Position numbers and translations under genes: made by a program. A stretch of 64,000 nucleotides of DNA, taken from NCBI GenBank assembly GCA_017654935.2, contig CM065699.1, positions 20,092,084 to 20,156,083 on the forward strand, read 5' to 3'. The DNA is from Phymorhynchus buccinoides (taxonomy: Eukaryota; Mollusca; Gastropoda; Neogastropoda; Raphitomidae). Positions 22,474 to 33,184 of the stretch are shown here, one piece after another; position 1 is the stretch's first letter, and every line of letters begins with the position of its first letter. The notes under the pieces were generated by a model, which was not told the DNA's origin, ran no database searches, and saw only the letters and a program-made list of their open reading frames with translations.

Positions 22474-24007
22474 CTGAAAAAGAATAAATGAATAATTGAG
22501 TACATCCATAGGTACAATATACATACAAGCATCCAAACATAAACAGTTGACAAGTAGGTAGACAGACAGAGGGAGACAAAGTGAGAGACAGAAAGAGACA
22601 GAGAGATCAACAGACTGACTCAGAGAGAGAAAGATTACCTATAAGCAAGCACTTAATAGAACCATGGTAAAGCTCAAGTTTTCAACCTTTGAATTCTCCA
22701 TTTCTTTTTACACAGTGACAACCTGAAGTTGGCACTTTGGGCAGGCAGAACTACAAAAATATGAATCTTAGTGTTATCTACTTGCGCTATGGAATTTTTT
22801 GTTGCTGTTGTGCACTCAGACTATGGCTAGCGCCCAATCGTTGCCATGGTTGTCAATTTCATTGTTTCATGAGTGCCCGTCAACTGGAGAAGAGACAACA
22901 AGTTGAGTTGGTACAAAGTCGACGGTACGTTCATTATACCAACTGTGAAATATGTTATCTAGGAGGTAAAGTTTGCGAAAGATTTGAACTGGGAAGGCGC
23001 CTCGGCTATGGATTTCACAGATCAACAGGAAAGAACTTGTTCCTTATTTGGGATGGAGGGAATCTCGAATCACTCGATAACTTTGGAACTTAGCAACAGG
23101 GTCTCTGAACACTTTTCGTAGCAAATGAATGGTATCAACGCTTACTTTCAGTCACTTTAAACTAAACTAAAGCTTATTAATTTTAGCTTGCAGATTTTAA
23201 ATTGATGAATCGGCGGTCAATTCAACACAGGACACAGTGTAGAAGCAGATGACATCGGCGACAAAAAATGGCGGCCCTACTGAATATGCGCGCAGGCGGT
23301 CCTCAGCCGTAAAAGATGCAGTGGAGGGTGAGCAGAAAACCGGCTGCTGCTCTTTAATGAACCCAGACACTCTACTGTACAAGATGAGCAATAGACGGTT
23401 TTCGGAACAAACATAGGGGAGAGCACTTCGTGAAAATTAGAGTTGCTTACCTCCATTACTCGGTCAAATACCATAGCAACAATGGCGTCAAAGCTTGAAA
23501 CCGCAGGATGCGAGTCAGCGACTTGCAAACATTTTAGAATTTAAAAAAAATAGAAAAATTAGGGGTGGCCAGTTGCCACAAACTGATAAAACTTGCAAAA
23601 TGTGACGTAAAAATATAAGTGACATAATTTTTAGAATGACGCACGGTGTTCTAAGTGCTGTATGTCTGCTCAAACACAACGAGTCGATAGGCTATGAGAG
23701 CTGATGGTAGAGTGACTTCCCCATGTTTGACCGATTGAAAAAAAAAAATTTAGGCCAAGATCACTCCCACACACCATGAAATTAACTCCCCTTAATTGTT
23801 TCCGAACAATTCCTATTGAATTCAGCAGCATATCAATCAACTGATTAACATGTTTATTTATTCGTTCATGTATTCACTTCTTTGTTTATCAATTGTTACT
23901 AGCCTGTTGTGCCTCTGTTGGAACAACTGATGGTATCTCCAGCAGTCTCTGTTCTGTATCTCCTTCTTGCAAGAGTCGTCAGGACACAGGATTCGCTCCC
24001 CTGGGGG
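22474..24007. other. Axis-proximal region, no convincing 5' exon (left arm)
   Basis: An upstream exon for the minus-strand gene should be here if the gene is complete. No ATG-bearing frame with a matching donor phase was found. A 118-codon plus-strand frame at 22737-23093 lacks an ATG at its start and any recognised motif. Divergence from the other arm is more visible here (small insertions near 23540 and 23735). Confidence 0.5.
23265..23275 (+). promoter_or_regulatory. YY1-like site AAAATGGCGGC (left arm)
   Basis: Matches the AANATGGCGGC pattern of YY1 sites, which are often near metazoan transcription starts. It is in a locally GC-richer patch. Mirror at 24720-24730. Motif match only. Confidence 0.3.
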
Positions 24008-24012
24008 TGTTT
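24008..24012. other. Loop (symmetry axis) of the palindrome
   Basis: The arms meet at cgctcccctggggg / tgttt / cccccaggggagcg, leaving a 5-nt spacer tgttt. The flanking stem is perfect for well over 100 bases on each side before differences appear. Confidence 0.95.
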
Positions 24013-24719
24013 CCCCCAGGGGAGCGAATCCTGTGTCCTGACGACTCTTGCAAGAAGGAGATACAGAACAGAGACTGCTGGAGATACCATCAGTTGTTCC
24101 AACAGAGGCACAACAGGCTAGTAACAATTGATAAACAAAGAAGTGAATACATGAACGAATAAATAAACATGTTAATCAGTTGATTGATATGCTGCTGAAT
24201 TCAATAGGAATTGTTCGGAAACAATTAAGTGGAGTAATTTCATGGTGTGTGGGAGTGATCTTGCCTAATTCAATCGGTCAAACAGGGGAAGTCACTCTAC
24301 CATCAGCTCTCGTAGCCTATCGATTTGTGTGTTTGAGCAGACATACAGCACTTAGAACACCGTGCGTCATTCTAAAAAATTATGTCATTCATATTTTTAC
24401 GTCACATTTTGCAAGTTTTATCAGTTTGTGGCTACTGGCCACCCCTAATTTTTCTAAACAAATGTTTGCAAGTCGCTGACTCGCATCCTGCGGTTTCAAA
24501 CTTTGACACCATTGTTGCTATGGTATTTGACCGAGTAATGGAGGTAAACAACTCTAATTTTCACGAAGTGCTCTCCCCTAGTTGTTTTCCGAAAAACCGT
24601 CTATTGCTCATCTTGTACAGTAGAGTGTCTGGGTTCATTAAAGAGCAGCAGCCGGTTTTCTGCTCACCCTCCACTGCATCTTTTACGGCTGAGGACCGCC
24701 TGCGCGCATATTCAGTAGG

Positions 24720-24730
24720 GCCGCCATTTT
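24720..24730 (-). promoter_or_regulatory. YY1-like site (right arm mirror)
   Basis: Reads gccgccatttt on the plus strand, the complement of AAAATGGCGGC. Retained in both arms. Confidence 0.3.
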
Positions 24731-25521
24731 TTGTCGCCGATGTCATCTGCTTCTACACTGTGTCCTGTGTTGAATTGACCGCCGATTCATCAATTTAAAA
24801 TCTGCAAGCTAAAATTAATAAGCTTTAGTTTAGTTTAAAGTGACTGAAAGTAAGCGTTGATACCATTCATTTGCTACGAAAAGTGTTCAGAGACCCTGTT
24901 GCTAAGTTCCAAAGTTATCGAGTGATTCGAGATTCCCTCCATCCCAAATAAGGAACAAGTTCTTTCCTGTTGATCTGTGAAATCCATAGCCGAGGCGCCT
25001 TCCCAGTTCAAATCTTTCGCAAACTTTACCTCCTAGATAACATATTTCACAGTTGGTATAATGAACGTACCGTCGACTTTGTACCAACTCAACTTGTTGT
25101 CTCTTCTCCAGTTGACGGGCACTCATGAAACAATGAAATTGACAACCATGGCAACGATTGGGCGCTAGCCATAGTCTGAGTGCACAACAGCAACAAAAAA
25201 TTCCATAGCGCAAGTAGATAACACTAAGATTCATATTTTTGTAGTTCTGCCTGCCCAAAGTGCCAACTTCAGGTTGTCACTGTGTAAAAAGAAATGGAGA
25301 ATTCAAAGGTTGAAAACTTGAGCTTTACCATGGTTCTATTAAGTGCTTGCTTATAGGTAATCTTTCTCTCTCTGAGTCAGTCTGTTGATCTCTCTGTCTC
25401 TTTCTGTCTCTCACTTTGTCTCCCTCTGTCTGTCTACCTACTTGTCAACTGTTTATGTTTGGATGCTTGTATGTATATTGTACCTATGGATGTACTCAAT
25501 TATTCATTTATTCTTTTTCAG

Positions 25522-25794
25522 ATTTCAAGAAATCAAAGTGGACGTGCAGCAGAAGACAACCATTCCACCGAGCGGTCTCCAGAAGCTGCAGCAGTCGCTG
25601 TCCATGGTGACCCATGATGCTGAGCAGCACAAGAGCTTCGCGTCCAAGTGCAACCAAGGTCAGGTGTTCAAGGACGGCATCGTCAACCTCAATATGGCGC
25701 GGGCACTGGCCAATCAGATGAGAATGGCGGCCATCTTCGACAAGTGTTGTGACGTCACAAAAGATTTCAGGGCCTCGGAGGATTTGGAGAAAAA
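25522..25794 (+). CDS. First recognised exon of the arm gene (right arm)
   Basis: Plus-strand exon after ttctttttcag (AG at 25520-25521) and before gtaagt at 25795. It has 90 full codons, with one leading and two trailing split bases. Content runs FQEIKVDV..., KLQQSLSMVTHDAEQ, KCNQGQVFKDGIVNLNMARA, FDKCCDVTKDFRASEDLEK. The split AA joins G of the next exon to make Lys. It is helical and rich in Gln/Lys/Asp, with no recognised family. An upstream exon is required but not found between here and the axis, so this gene copy appears 5'-truncated, unless its first exon is very short. Confidence 0.78.
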
Positions 25795-25960
25795 GTAAGT
25801 TGTTGAAGTTTCAGCGGGGGGGGGGGGGGGTGTTTGATGGGGGGGTCTAGGGGGGAAGGTGAAGGATGAAAGCGAAATAAATTAGAAAAGCACTCAAGGA
25901 GAGCTCCGTCAAGGTTGTTCTGATTCTGTATCAGTTGTCTACATTCTGAAAATAGACACA

Positions 25961-25993
<33 letters not shown>

Positions 25994-26725
25994 TTCCTTA
26001 ACGGACAAAGTTCTTGCTTTGCAAAGAAGAATGTATAAATGTGTGCTGGGTTTCTGTATTTATGCTGCTTGTTTATATCCTTTTTTTTCTTTTTGTGAAC
26101 TCTATTCTTATGGGCCAGAGGCCCAACAATTAAAACACTTTGACTCGTCTGGAATCAGAACTTGTCAGCGGACTGCAGTGGGGAGACCAGTGAAAACTGA
26201 AAACCGGACACATATGTACCTTACCCATTATGGCCATATGTCCTGGGAATGCAGAAGAGGAAGAGAAAGAAAACATTTCGACTTTGACACTCTCTCTGTG
26301 ACTGTCTCTCTCCCCTCCCCCTCTCTATCTGTGACTCCTTCACTCCCCTCCCCTCTCTATGCATGGGTGCTACTCTTTCATTTTTACACTGATTTCAGTA
26401 TTTTTAATTTTACCAGAAACTGAACTTCAAGGTTTTTTTAATTCACCAAAATGTTTGTTTAAAATTGACCACAAGCGATTTGGGACGTTTTGAACTTGGT
26501 TGTTCTATCTTGGAAGTTTACAAAGGCAATGTAATAATTTTACAAGGCTTATCAAACTCTGTCTCTGTCTGTCATTTTAACTGTCTGTCTGTCTCGTTAT
26601 ATCTCTCTCTTAAGTTGCCCCCCTGAATCGCCCGACGGGGCTGTGCCCCTGTACCCTGCTGGGGCCATGGGTCCCTGGACCCCTGCCTTTCAGGTTTTTT
26701 TCATTTGGGGGAGTTGCACCCATGT

Positions 26726-26953
26726 CTGTCTTTCCACAGGGCCCTGATTGCAGACCTGGAGGTGCTACAGAGGCTGCTGTACAAACCGGTGAAGCACATG
26801 TATGTCTTTCCACAGGGCCCTGATTGCAGACCTGGAGGTGCTACAGAGGCTGCTGTACAAACCGGTGAAGCACATGTCTGTCTTTCCACAGGGCCCTGAT
26901 TGCAGACCTGGAGGTGCTACAGAGGCTGCTGTACAAACCGGTGAAGCACATGT
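26726..26953. repeat. 76-bp triplication of a splice acceptor plus exon start (right arm)
   Basis: Three tandem units each containing tctttccacag and the start of exon A. The first two units end in another acceptor rather than continuing the exon. Mirror of 21045-21272. Confidence 0.93.
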
Positions 26954-27078
26954 CGGCGCAGAGAACGCAGGAACTGACTGCTGCCACCAAGCGATTTGCA
27001 TACATGACTAAGCTCATCAAAGCCAAAGAGCTGTCGTGCAGTCAGGATTTGACCCAGCAGATTGACAGAGCTTTTACG
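26892..27078 (+). CDS. Internal exon A of the arm gene (right arm)
   Basis: Acceptor AG at 26890-26891, donor gtgatt at 27079. After the split Lys it reads ALIADLEVLQRLLYKPVKHM, SAQRTQELTAATKRFAY, MTKLIKAKELSCSQDL and ends DRAFT. It ends in phase 0, matching exon B or the terminal exon. Predicted long amphipathic helices. The two upstream acceptor copies (before 26742 and 26818) would shift the frame by 76 or 152 nt, so the third acceptor is preferred. A pogo-like MITE begins 15 bases after its end. Confidence 0.78.
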
Positions 27079-27093
27079 GTGATTATTTTGATT

Positions 27094-27289
27094 TACCGTG
27101 GAACCTCCCTTATAAGACCTTCAAAAATCATCCAAAATGAGGTCTTATAAGGGAGGGGTCTTATAAGGGAGGGGTCTTATAAGGGAGGTGATTTTAATAC
27201 TTACAAAGAAGGGCAATGTCTCAGAGAAGTAGGTCTTATGTGGGAGGGAGTCTTATAATGGGAGGTCTTATAAGGGAGGTTCAACTGTA
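27094..27289. mobile_element. MITE with TACCGTGGAACCTCCC / TTATAAG repeats (right arm)
   Basis: Mirror of 20709-20904. Termini taccgtggaacctccc and gggaggttcaactgta, with internal repeated cttataagggagg. Confidence 0.75.
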
Positions 27290-27484
27290 TTAGGATTCTC
27301 CCATTTTGGGAGAGTACTATTGCATTTGTAAAAAAAAATCTTCTTCTTTTTCTTGAAATTGTAATTTTGAATAATTTGCAAACAGTTGTTTCAGGGGAGA
27401 ATCCTGTCATGTTTGCTCTCAAAGGCAAACATATGCCCTCTAGTTATCACTGTGTGTGTAATGTCTATTTAACAAATTGAATAA

Positions 27485-27559
27485 ATCACCAAGCTCACCA
27501 CGGCCATGCAGATCTCGGCTAATCAGGATTTGACACAACAGATCGAAAGATCTTTGGAG
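27485..27559 (+). pseudogene. Decayed duplicate of exon A (right arm)
   Basis: Reads ITKLTTAMQISANQDLTQQI then ERSLE with donor-like gtgaat after it, and a stop (taa) immediately upstream in frame. If a cag inside (27509-27511) were used as acceptor, a 48-nt in-frame micro-exon would be possible. Confidence 0.5.
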
Positions 27560-28505
27560 GTGAATGGTAGATTTCTATTAATATTGCAATCTATTTAACT
27601 AAATACTTACCAACACCTAAAACAACTGCATTCGCCTAAATCAACCTGGGACTATATCATAGCACATAGTAAAAACGAAAGTAGCTCATGACCTTGACCC
27701 AATACCGGATATCAGACCAGGGTTACTCCCCCTGATATCAGTAGTGGCTGGTCCAATGAGATACGACTTCCGTCATTCTCGCTCTCCCAGCGCCATGACT
27801 GCCTAGCTCCCCTTCGTCGATCTTGTTTGAATCTTGGGTGGGTTTGTCCTTTCCTCCTATCACTAGGTCGATTCTTTTTGTTCTCTTTTTGCGTTCTAGC
27901 ATTATGCTTTTCTCCCAGTTCAGTCGAGTTTTCCTGTTTGGAATATTTTTGTGGTGGGTTTCTCTCCACGTGTTCTCACACTCAGTATCAGCCATCATGG
28001 CTTCTCCCACTCCTCCCAACTCGACTTGTGCACGTGTTAGCTTATTTCTGTCAAGAACACTGGGCCTGCATTACCCAGTTTAGAAAAGCTAAGTAATTAT
28101 TATGCATTCCAGTGATAAGTAATAGACATAATGCAATGGCCAGTTCTTTCCGGCTCTTTTTTAATTTATCTAATTTTTGTATGTTCAGTCTATTTTATTT
28201 TATTTTATTTTGTGCTTTTTCATTTGGTTGCATTGTTTTTGTACAGCAGTTGCTGAAGAAACGTTTGCACTAGAAGGGGAGGGGAGTTAATTAGAAAGAG
28301 AGTATTCCCCCTTTGTTCAATTTCGTTATCTCCTCTCTTGGCTTCACTATTTCATTCTTTGGTTGCACTGAAGGTTTTCAAGACAAATAGAAGTTGATGC
28401 CACAATATCATTGCCAGTTTTGTCAGCTTCTTTTTATTCGTTTCCCAATTTCCTTAGATTAATGTTTGCCTTTTGCATCCTTTGTGGTATTGTCTATTCT
28501 TACAG

Positions 28506-28575
28506 GTGCTAAAAAAATGGTAAAGACGATTTTACAGAAGCAGAGACATTACTCAAACTTTGCCAGAGCTATGCT
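28506..28575 (+). pseudogene. Decayed duplicate of exon B (right arm)
   Basis: After a good acceptor (attcttacag) it begins GTG CTA AAA AAA like exon B (GTG CTT AAG AAG). After a frame shift within or after a run of seven A it continues DFTEAETLLKLCQ, matching exon B's SFQETETLLLQCA. No donor precedes the following stop. Mirror near 19424-19493. Confidence 0.55.
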
Positions 28576-28671
28576 TATTATTTTATTTAGTTAGAAAATG
28601 TATGTAGCGCATTGCCTTAAAGCTCATTATTATGGAGTCTGACTATAAAGTTAGTAGAGCTTTAGTCATTG

Positions 28672-29538
28672 TTGCATTATCTATTTGTTGCATTATCTAT
28701 TGTACATCTTTGTTGCATTATCTATTGTACATCTTTGTTGCATTATCTATTGTACATCTTTGTTGCATTATCTATTGTACATCTTTGTTGCATTATCTAT
28801 TGAACATCTTTGTTGCATTATCTATTGAACATCTTTGTTGCATCTATTGTACATCTTTGTTGCATTATCTATTGAACATCTTTGTTGCATTATCTATTGT
28901 ACATCTTTGTTGCATTATCTATTGTACATCTTTGTTGCATTATCTATTGAACATCTTTGTTGCATCTATTGTACATCTTTGTTGCATTATCTATTGTACA
29001 TCTTTGTTGCATTATCTATTGTACATCTTTGTTGCATTATCTATTGAACATCTTTGTTGCATTATCTATTGTACATCTTTGTTGCATTATCTATTGTACA
29101 TCTTTGTTGCATTATCTATTGAACATCTTTGTTGCATCTATTGTACATCTTTGTTGCATTATCTATTGAACATCTTTGTTGCATCTATTGTACATCTTTG
29201 TTGCAATATCTGTTGTACATCTTTGTTGCAATATCTGTTGTACATCTTTGTTGCATTATCTATTGTACACCTTTGTTGCATCTATTGTACATCTTTGTTG
29301 CATTATCTATTGTACATCTTTGTTGCATTATCTATTGAACATCTTTGTTGCATCTATTGTACATCTTTGTTGCATTATCTATCGTACATCTTTGTTGCAT
29401 TATCTTTTGTACATCTTTGTTGCATTATCTATTGTACATCTTTGTTACATTATCTATTGTACATCTTTGTTGCATTATCTTTTGTGCATCTTTGTTACAT
29501 TATCTTTTGTACATCTTTGTTACATTATCTGTTGTACA
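28672..29538. repeat. 25-bp minisatellite directly before the exon B acceptor (right arm)
   Basis: About 35 copies of attat plus ctattgtacatctttgttgc, with 22-bp variants. The sequence from 28666 to 29537 contains no AG dinucleotide on the gene's sense strand; the first AG is the acceptor at 29538-29539. Variants include tttgtac, gaacatc, gtacacc and ttacatt, none of which makes AG. Confidence 0.93.
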
Positions 29539-29539
29539 G

Positions 29540-29680
29540 GTGCTTAAGAAGACGAGCGGTACAGAGAGTTTTCAAGAGACAGAAACGTTATTGCTGCAAT
29601 GTGCCACCAAATGCTTGCCTTTGTGGAGACAGATGACCAAAGGCATTGACATCTCCTCTCTGGATCAACCATTGGATGAG
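29540..29680 (+). CDS. Internal exon B of the arm gene (right arm)
   Basis: 141 nt, phase 0 at both ends, acceptor gttgtacag and donor gtatgt. It encodes VLKKTSGTESFQETETLLLQ, then CATKCLPLWRQMTKGIDISS and LDQPLDE. It joins in frame to YLLEPVQ of the terminal exon after an 8.5-kb intron that holds the LINE, piggyBac and hAT relics. Confidence 0.72.
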
Positions 29681-29831
29681 GTATGTATATATGTCATGAC
29701 ATATGACAAATGATGAAAGGCTAACACCACATTTACTCTTTTATAAACGCCAGTGTAAAATGGATGACTTGACAGATAATGTTTTTTAACCTGCTTGTAT
29801 CCCCATCTACCATTCTTCCTTCTATAGATCT

Positions 29832-30065
29832 TCTCTGGAATTCTGTATTCGCAACATCAAATCATGGATGCTACAAAACAAACTGAAGCTGAATGACGAC
29901 AAAGCGGAGGCCTTGTTCATCCACTCTCCATCTAGAAAACTTTCGTACCCAAAGCCTGATTCCATCTCTGTCTGTGACACTCAAATACCTTTTTCTCCTT
30001 CTGCTAGAAATCTTGGCTTCCACATCTCTCAAGATGTCTTGAGATATCAAAATTTGTTCATTTGA
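29832..30065 (+). pseudogene. Non-LTR reverse-transcriptase C-terminal fragment (right arm)
   Basis: Mirror of 17934-18167. Frame ...NIKSWMLQNKLKLNDDKAEA, ISVCDTQIPFSP, NLGFHISQDVL. One codon differs from the left arm (Thr to Ala in DDKxEA). Confidence 0.75.
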
Positions 30066-30314
30066 ACTCACACTAATTTGCAGTCAAACAGTGAAAATAG
30101 GCCAAAGTGACCACTGGTCAGTGACACTGACCACTGGTCAACCACATCAACAATTGTTCATATGATCTCCTAATACACTAATTAGCATTCAAACGGTAAA
30201 ATTAGGCCAAAGTGACCAGTGTCAGTGGTCAGCTTGTTATTCATTTTATTTAACAAAGATTTTTTTTTAAAATGAGAACTTGTCAAGAATGAGTTTTTAT
30301 AACTCCAACTTTCA

Positions 30315-30500
30315 TTTGGACAAAACGGCGGTTCAAAATCGGGCGCCGTTTTGTCCAAACCGCCGTTTTGTCTATAGACAAAACGGCGGATTGTTGAACC
30401 GCCGTTTTGTCCAAATCATAATAGAAAATTTGGACAAAACGGCGGATCTAACCCCGCCGTTTTGTCTATAGACAAAACGGTCGAATTTGGACAAAACCGC
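30315..30500. repeat. Nested CCGCCGTTTTGTC fold-back cluster (right arm)
   Basis: Mirror of 17494-17682. Repeats alternate in orientation, with perfect palindromes around tctataga. One unit reads aacggtcgaattt here instead of the cggcggaattt-type version in the left arm. Confidence 0.9.
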
Positions 30501-30503
30501 GGT

Positions 30504-31081
30504 TAACAGCGCCAGTTTTTAACAAATTCCTTTGACTTATTTCCTTTCGGAATGCATGTAATTAGCCCCTCCTTTTGAGTCGCTGATAGCTCTCCATCTT
30601 TATATGACTCATTTAAAGATCTTACAACAAACGGTCCTATTTGTTTCCAAAAAAATTCTGCACTGAACCCATCAGTACCAGGGCTTTTTCCATTTGACAT
30701 ACTTTTCAGAACATACGAGGCTTCGTCTAAGGTTATCTCACCTTCTAACAAATCTTTCTCTTCATTTGTTAATTTTGGTAGGTCAGAAACAAGATCTTCA
30801 GCAGAACATTCTTTGGTTACTTTTCTTTTATATAGAGTTTAAAAAAATGTTTTTAGTTCTCTAACAATGTCATTTTGGTCATCAATTACAGTTCCATCAT
30901 TTGTTACTAATTTTGTCATGTGTTTGCTTATAACATTTCTTTTTTCAAGGCTACAAATATATTTAGTAATTTTTTCACCCTCGGCAATCCATTTCGCTTT
31001 AGATCTTAACAAAACACCTTCCATTCTTTTGTCTCGGATAGTTCTTAGTTCTGTATTTTTCAAGGCTTTATTCCTTTCTAT
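30504..31081 (-). pseudogene. LINE reverse-transcriptase fragment, L1/Tx1-like (right arm)
   Basis: Mirror of 16915-17492, same internal stop and same truncation at NWR. Confidence 0.85.
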
Positions 31082-31380
31082 CCTGGAGAACGGAAAACCG
31101 TTCTGAAAGAAATAACTCCTTTCAATCCGAGAGACCGGTATTCCGGGATCGTACTTTGGACTTCCCGCAATTCACGTCATCAAAGTACGTCATTTACCCT
31201 TGACCCAGCCCTAACGGGACTGTTTATGAATGGAATGTGATGCCAGACCCCCCAGCCGTTTGCCCTTCCCTTCCCCCCACCTCCTCCCCCTTCCAGTTCC
31301 GTGGGAAAGGGGCCATTTTGAGCAAAAGCGTGTAGTAGGTGTGTGTGCTGTGCACGTGGCAGTTTTTCTTGGCAGTGAAA

Positions 31381-33184
31381 ATGGAAGGTGGAGAAAATTC
31401 TGATTCTGACGAATTTTCTGATGACGATTTTTACGAAAATTTGCCAGATAATGAGTTTGATATTTTGCAACTGACGGAGGATGAGAGAGCGGAGTTAGCA
31501 GCAGCGATTGAAGCGCAGATTGATGGTGATGATGATAGTGGTGAGGAGTTGGATGATGAAAACTTGCCTTTGTTTTAAACTCGGCCAAGATTTGAGTGGG
31601 TGAGAGGCAATTACGTGCCACCTAAGCCAGAAAATAAAACAATTCAATCGTCGCTCAGGGCCTGTGCGTGTGTTGGACACTTCGATGAAAGCGTTGGAGT
31701 ACTTCCAGCTTTACTATTCAGATTAAGTGTTTGGCTCCTTGGTCGCGTTTACAAACGACAATGCTACAAAAAAGTGCACGGAGCAGCCTGACACAAACAA
31801 AGGTGAGTGGAGAGATGTGACAGTGAATGAAATGAAAGCCTTTTACGGGCTTCTCATGATGAAAGACCTCATGATATTGGATAGAGACGCCCATTATTGG
31901 AGTACCAGTGCCACACATTTCCTCCTGAGGACACAGTTTGGGGGGGTGATGAGTAGGGATAGGTTTTTTCAGATTAGGAGATGTTTACTACGTAGACCCT
32001 AACACACCTGTGGATAGAAATGATAAACTGCACAAAGTTAGGTACATTCTGGACAAGGTAAGGGGTGCCTTTATGGATGAGTTTGTGCCATTTGAAAATG
32101 TCACTGGATGAGGCAATGGTGCCATTCAAGGGGCGACTTGGTTTCAAACAGTTCATGAAGGACAAGCCTTGCAAGTGGAATCAAACTGTGGGTGTGTGCC
32201 GATTCAAAGACTGCCTACTGCTTCAACATGGAAGTCTACACCGGCAAACATGGGGAACAGTTGAACAAGCTGATGGGGCTCAGTGCTAGGGTGGTGATCG
32301 GCCTGACCAAACCCATCCATAACTTTGGCCACATTGTCTTCACAGACAACTTTTATACATCACTTGTACTAGCCAAGTACCTGTCAAGCAAGGACACTTA
32401 CCTGTGTGGCACAATGTGACCCAACCGCCTGGGCTACCCCAAAGACCTCATCAAGACAAAGGCAGAGGTGCGTCAGCTTCCCCGTGTGGCCAGTGAGTGG
32501 CAACAATGCGACGACATGATAGCCACATCATGGAAAGACAACCGCATGGTGTACTACCTGTCATCAGCACACCCACCTTTCTCTGACACACCTGCCACTG
32601 CCAAGTGACGACAGAAGGACGGCACCAGGGCCGAGTTTTCCTGCCCCCCAGCAGTGGCTGCCTACGCTGTCAACATGAATGGGGTGGACAAACTGGACCA
32701 AAACACTCTCCAGAATAAATCAAAGAAGACCACGAAATGGTATCGGCGAGTGGAGACCAAACTGATGGAGACAGCCATCTACAATGCCTATGTCCTTGAA
32801 GGGCAGGTGACAGAACACAACCCACCAGGACAAGCCAAGCGAGACCTACTGTCCTTCAAACTGGACCTGGTCCACCAACTCATAGGCAGTCATTACGTTG
32901 AAAAAACCCACCCTGGCCGACCCAGAACAGAAGCCAACACAGCTGATCCCAGCCTTGACCGTACAGATCACTGGCCCATGAAAGGTGAGGGGGACAACCA
33001 CACCTGTGTGGTGTGCACAGCGTGGCACCACAAGTACAACAAGGTTCACCCGGGGGTCACCTATGCCGACAACCCATTCAAAAAGTGCAAATCAACCATG
33101 AAATGTGAAAAGTGTGACATGTACCTGTGCTGTAACCAGCGTGACTGCTTCAAGGTCTATCACGCACATGTCACCTATGTGTGA
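31381..33184 (+). pseudogene. piggyBac-type transposase pseudogene (right arm)
   Basis: Mirror of 14812-16615. Starts MEGGENSDSDEFSDDDFYEN. The stop after ENLPLF, frameshifts near 31700, 31985-32100 and 32190, a stop after YLCGTM and another after TPATAK break the frame. The last ~176 codons are open and contain NGVDKLDQ and the Cys/His-rich C-terminus. Only one or two residues differ from the left arm (for example VTDHN versus VTEHN). Confidence 0.9.

Larger units (their letters stand above)
1..24007. repeat. Left arm of a giant inverted repeat (palindrome)
   Basis: The whole interval is the near reverse complement of 24013-47988. Paired landmarks keep an almost constant coordinate sum: 1 with 47988, 2060 with 45927, 8150 with 39837, 14812 with 33184, 20920 with 27078, 23893 with 24127. 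The arm reaches the window start, so its true outer end is unknown. Small differences from the other arm occur throughout, for example around 21780-21840 and 23560-23760. Confidence 0.97.

Noticed and set aside
22737..23093. 118-codon frame conserved in both arms
   Set aside because: Conservation is expected from the palindrome; the frame begins without ATG and shows no recognised motif.
23858..24162. Matching open frames on both strands across the axis
   Set aside because: They are the same sequence read through a palindrome; no start, motif or splice support.
24902..25300. Possible first exon and promoter of the right-arm gene
   Set aside because: A CCAAT-like attggg and several ATGs occur, but no frame reaches a donor in the phase required by the 25522 exon.
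28632..29636. 334-codon Leu/Cys/Ile-rich frame resembling a membrane protein
   Set aside because: It is a frame through the 25-bp minisatellite joined to exon B in a wrong frame; periodic composition only.
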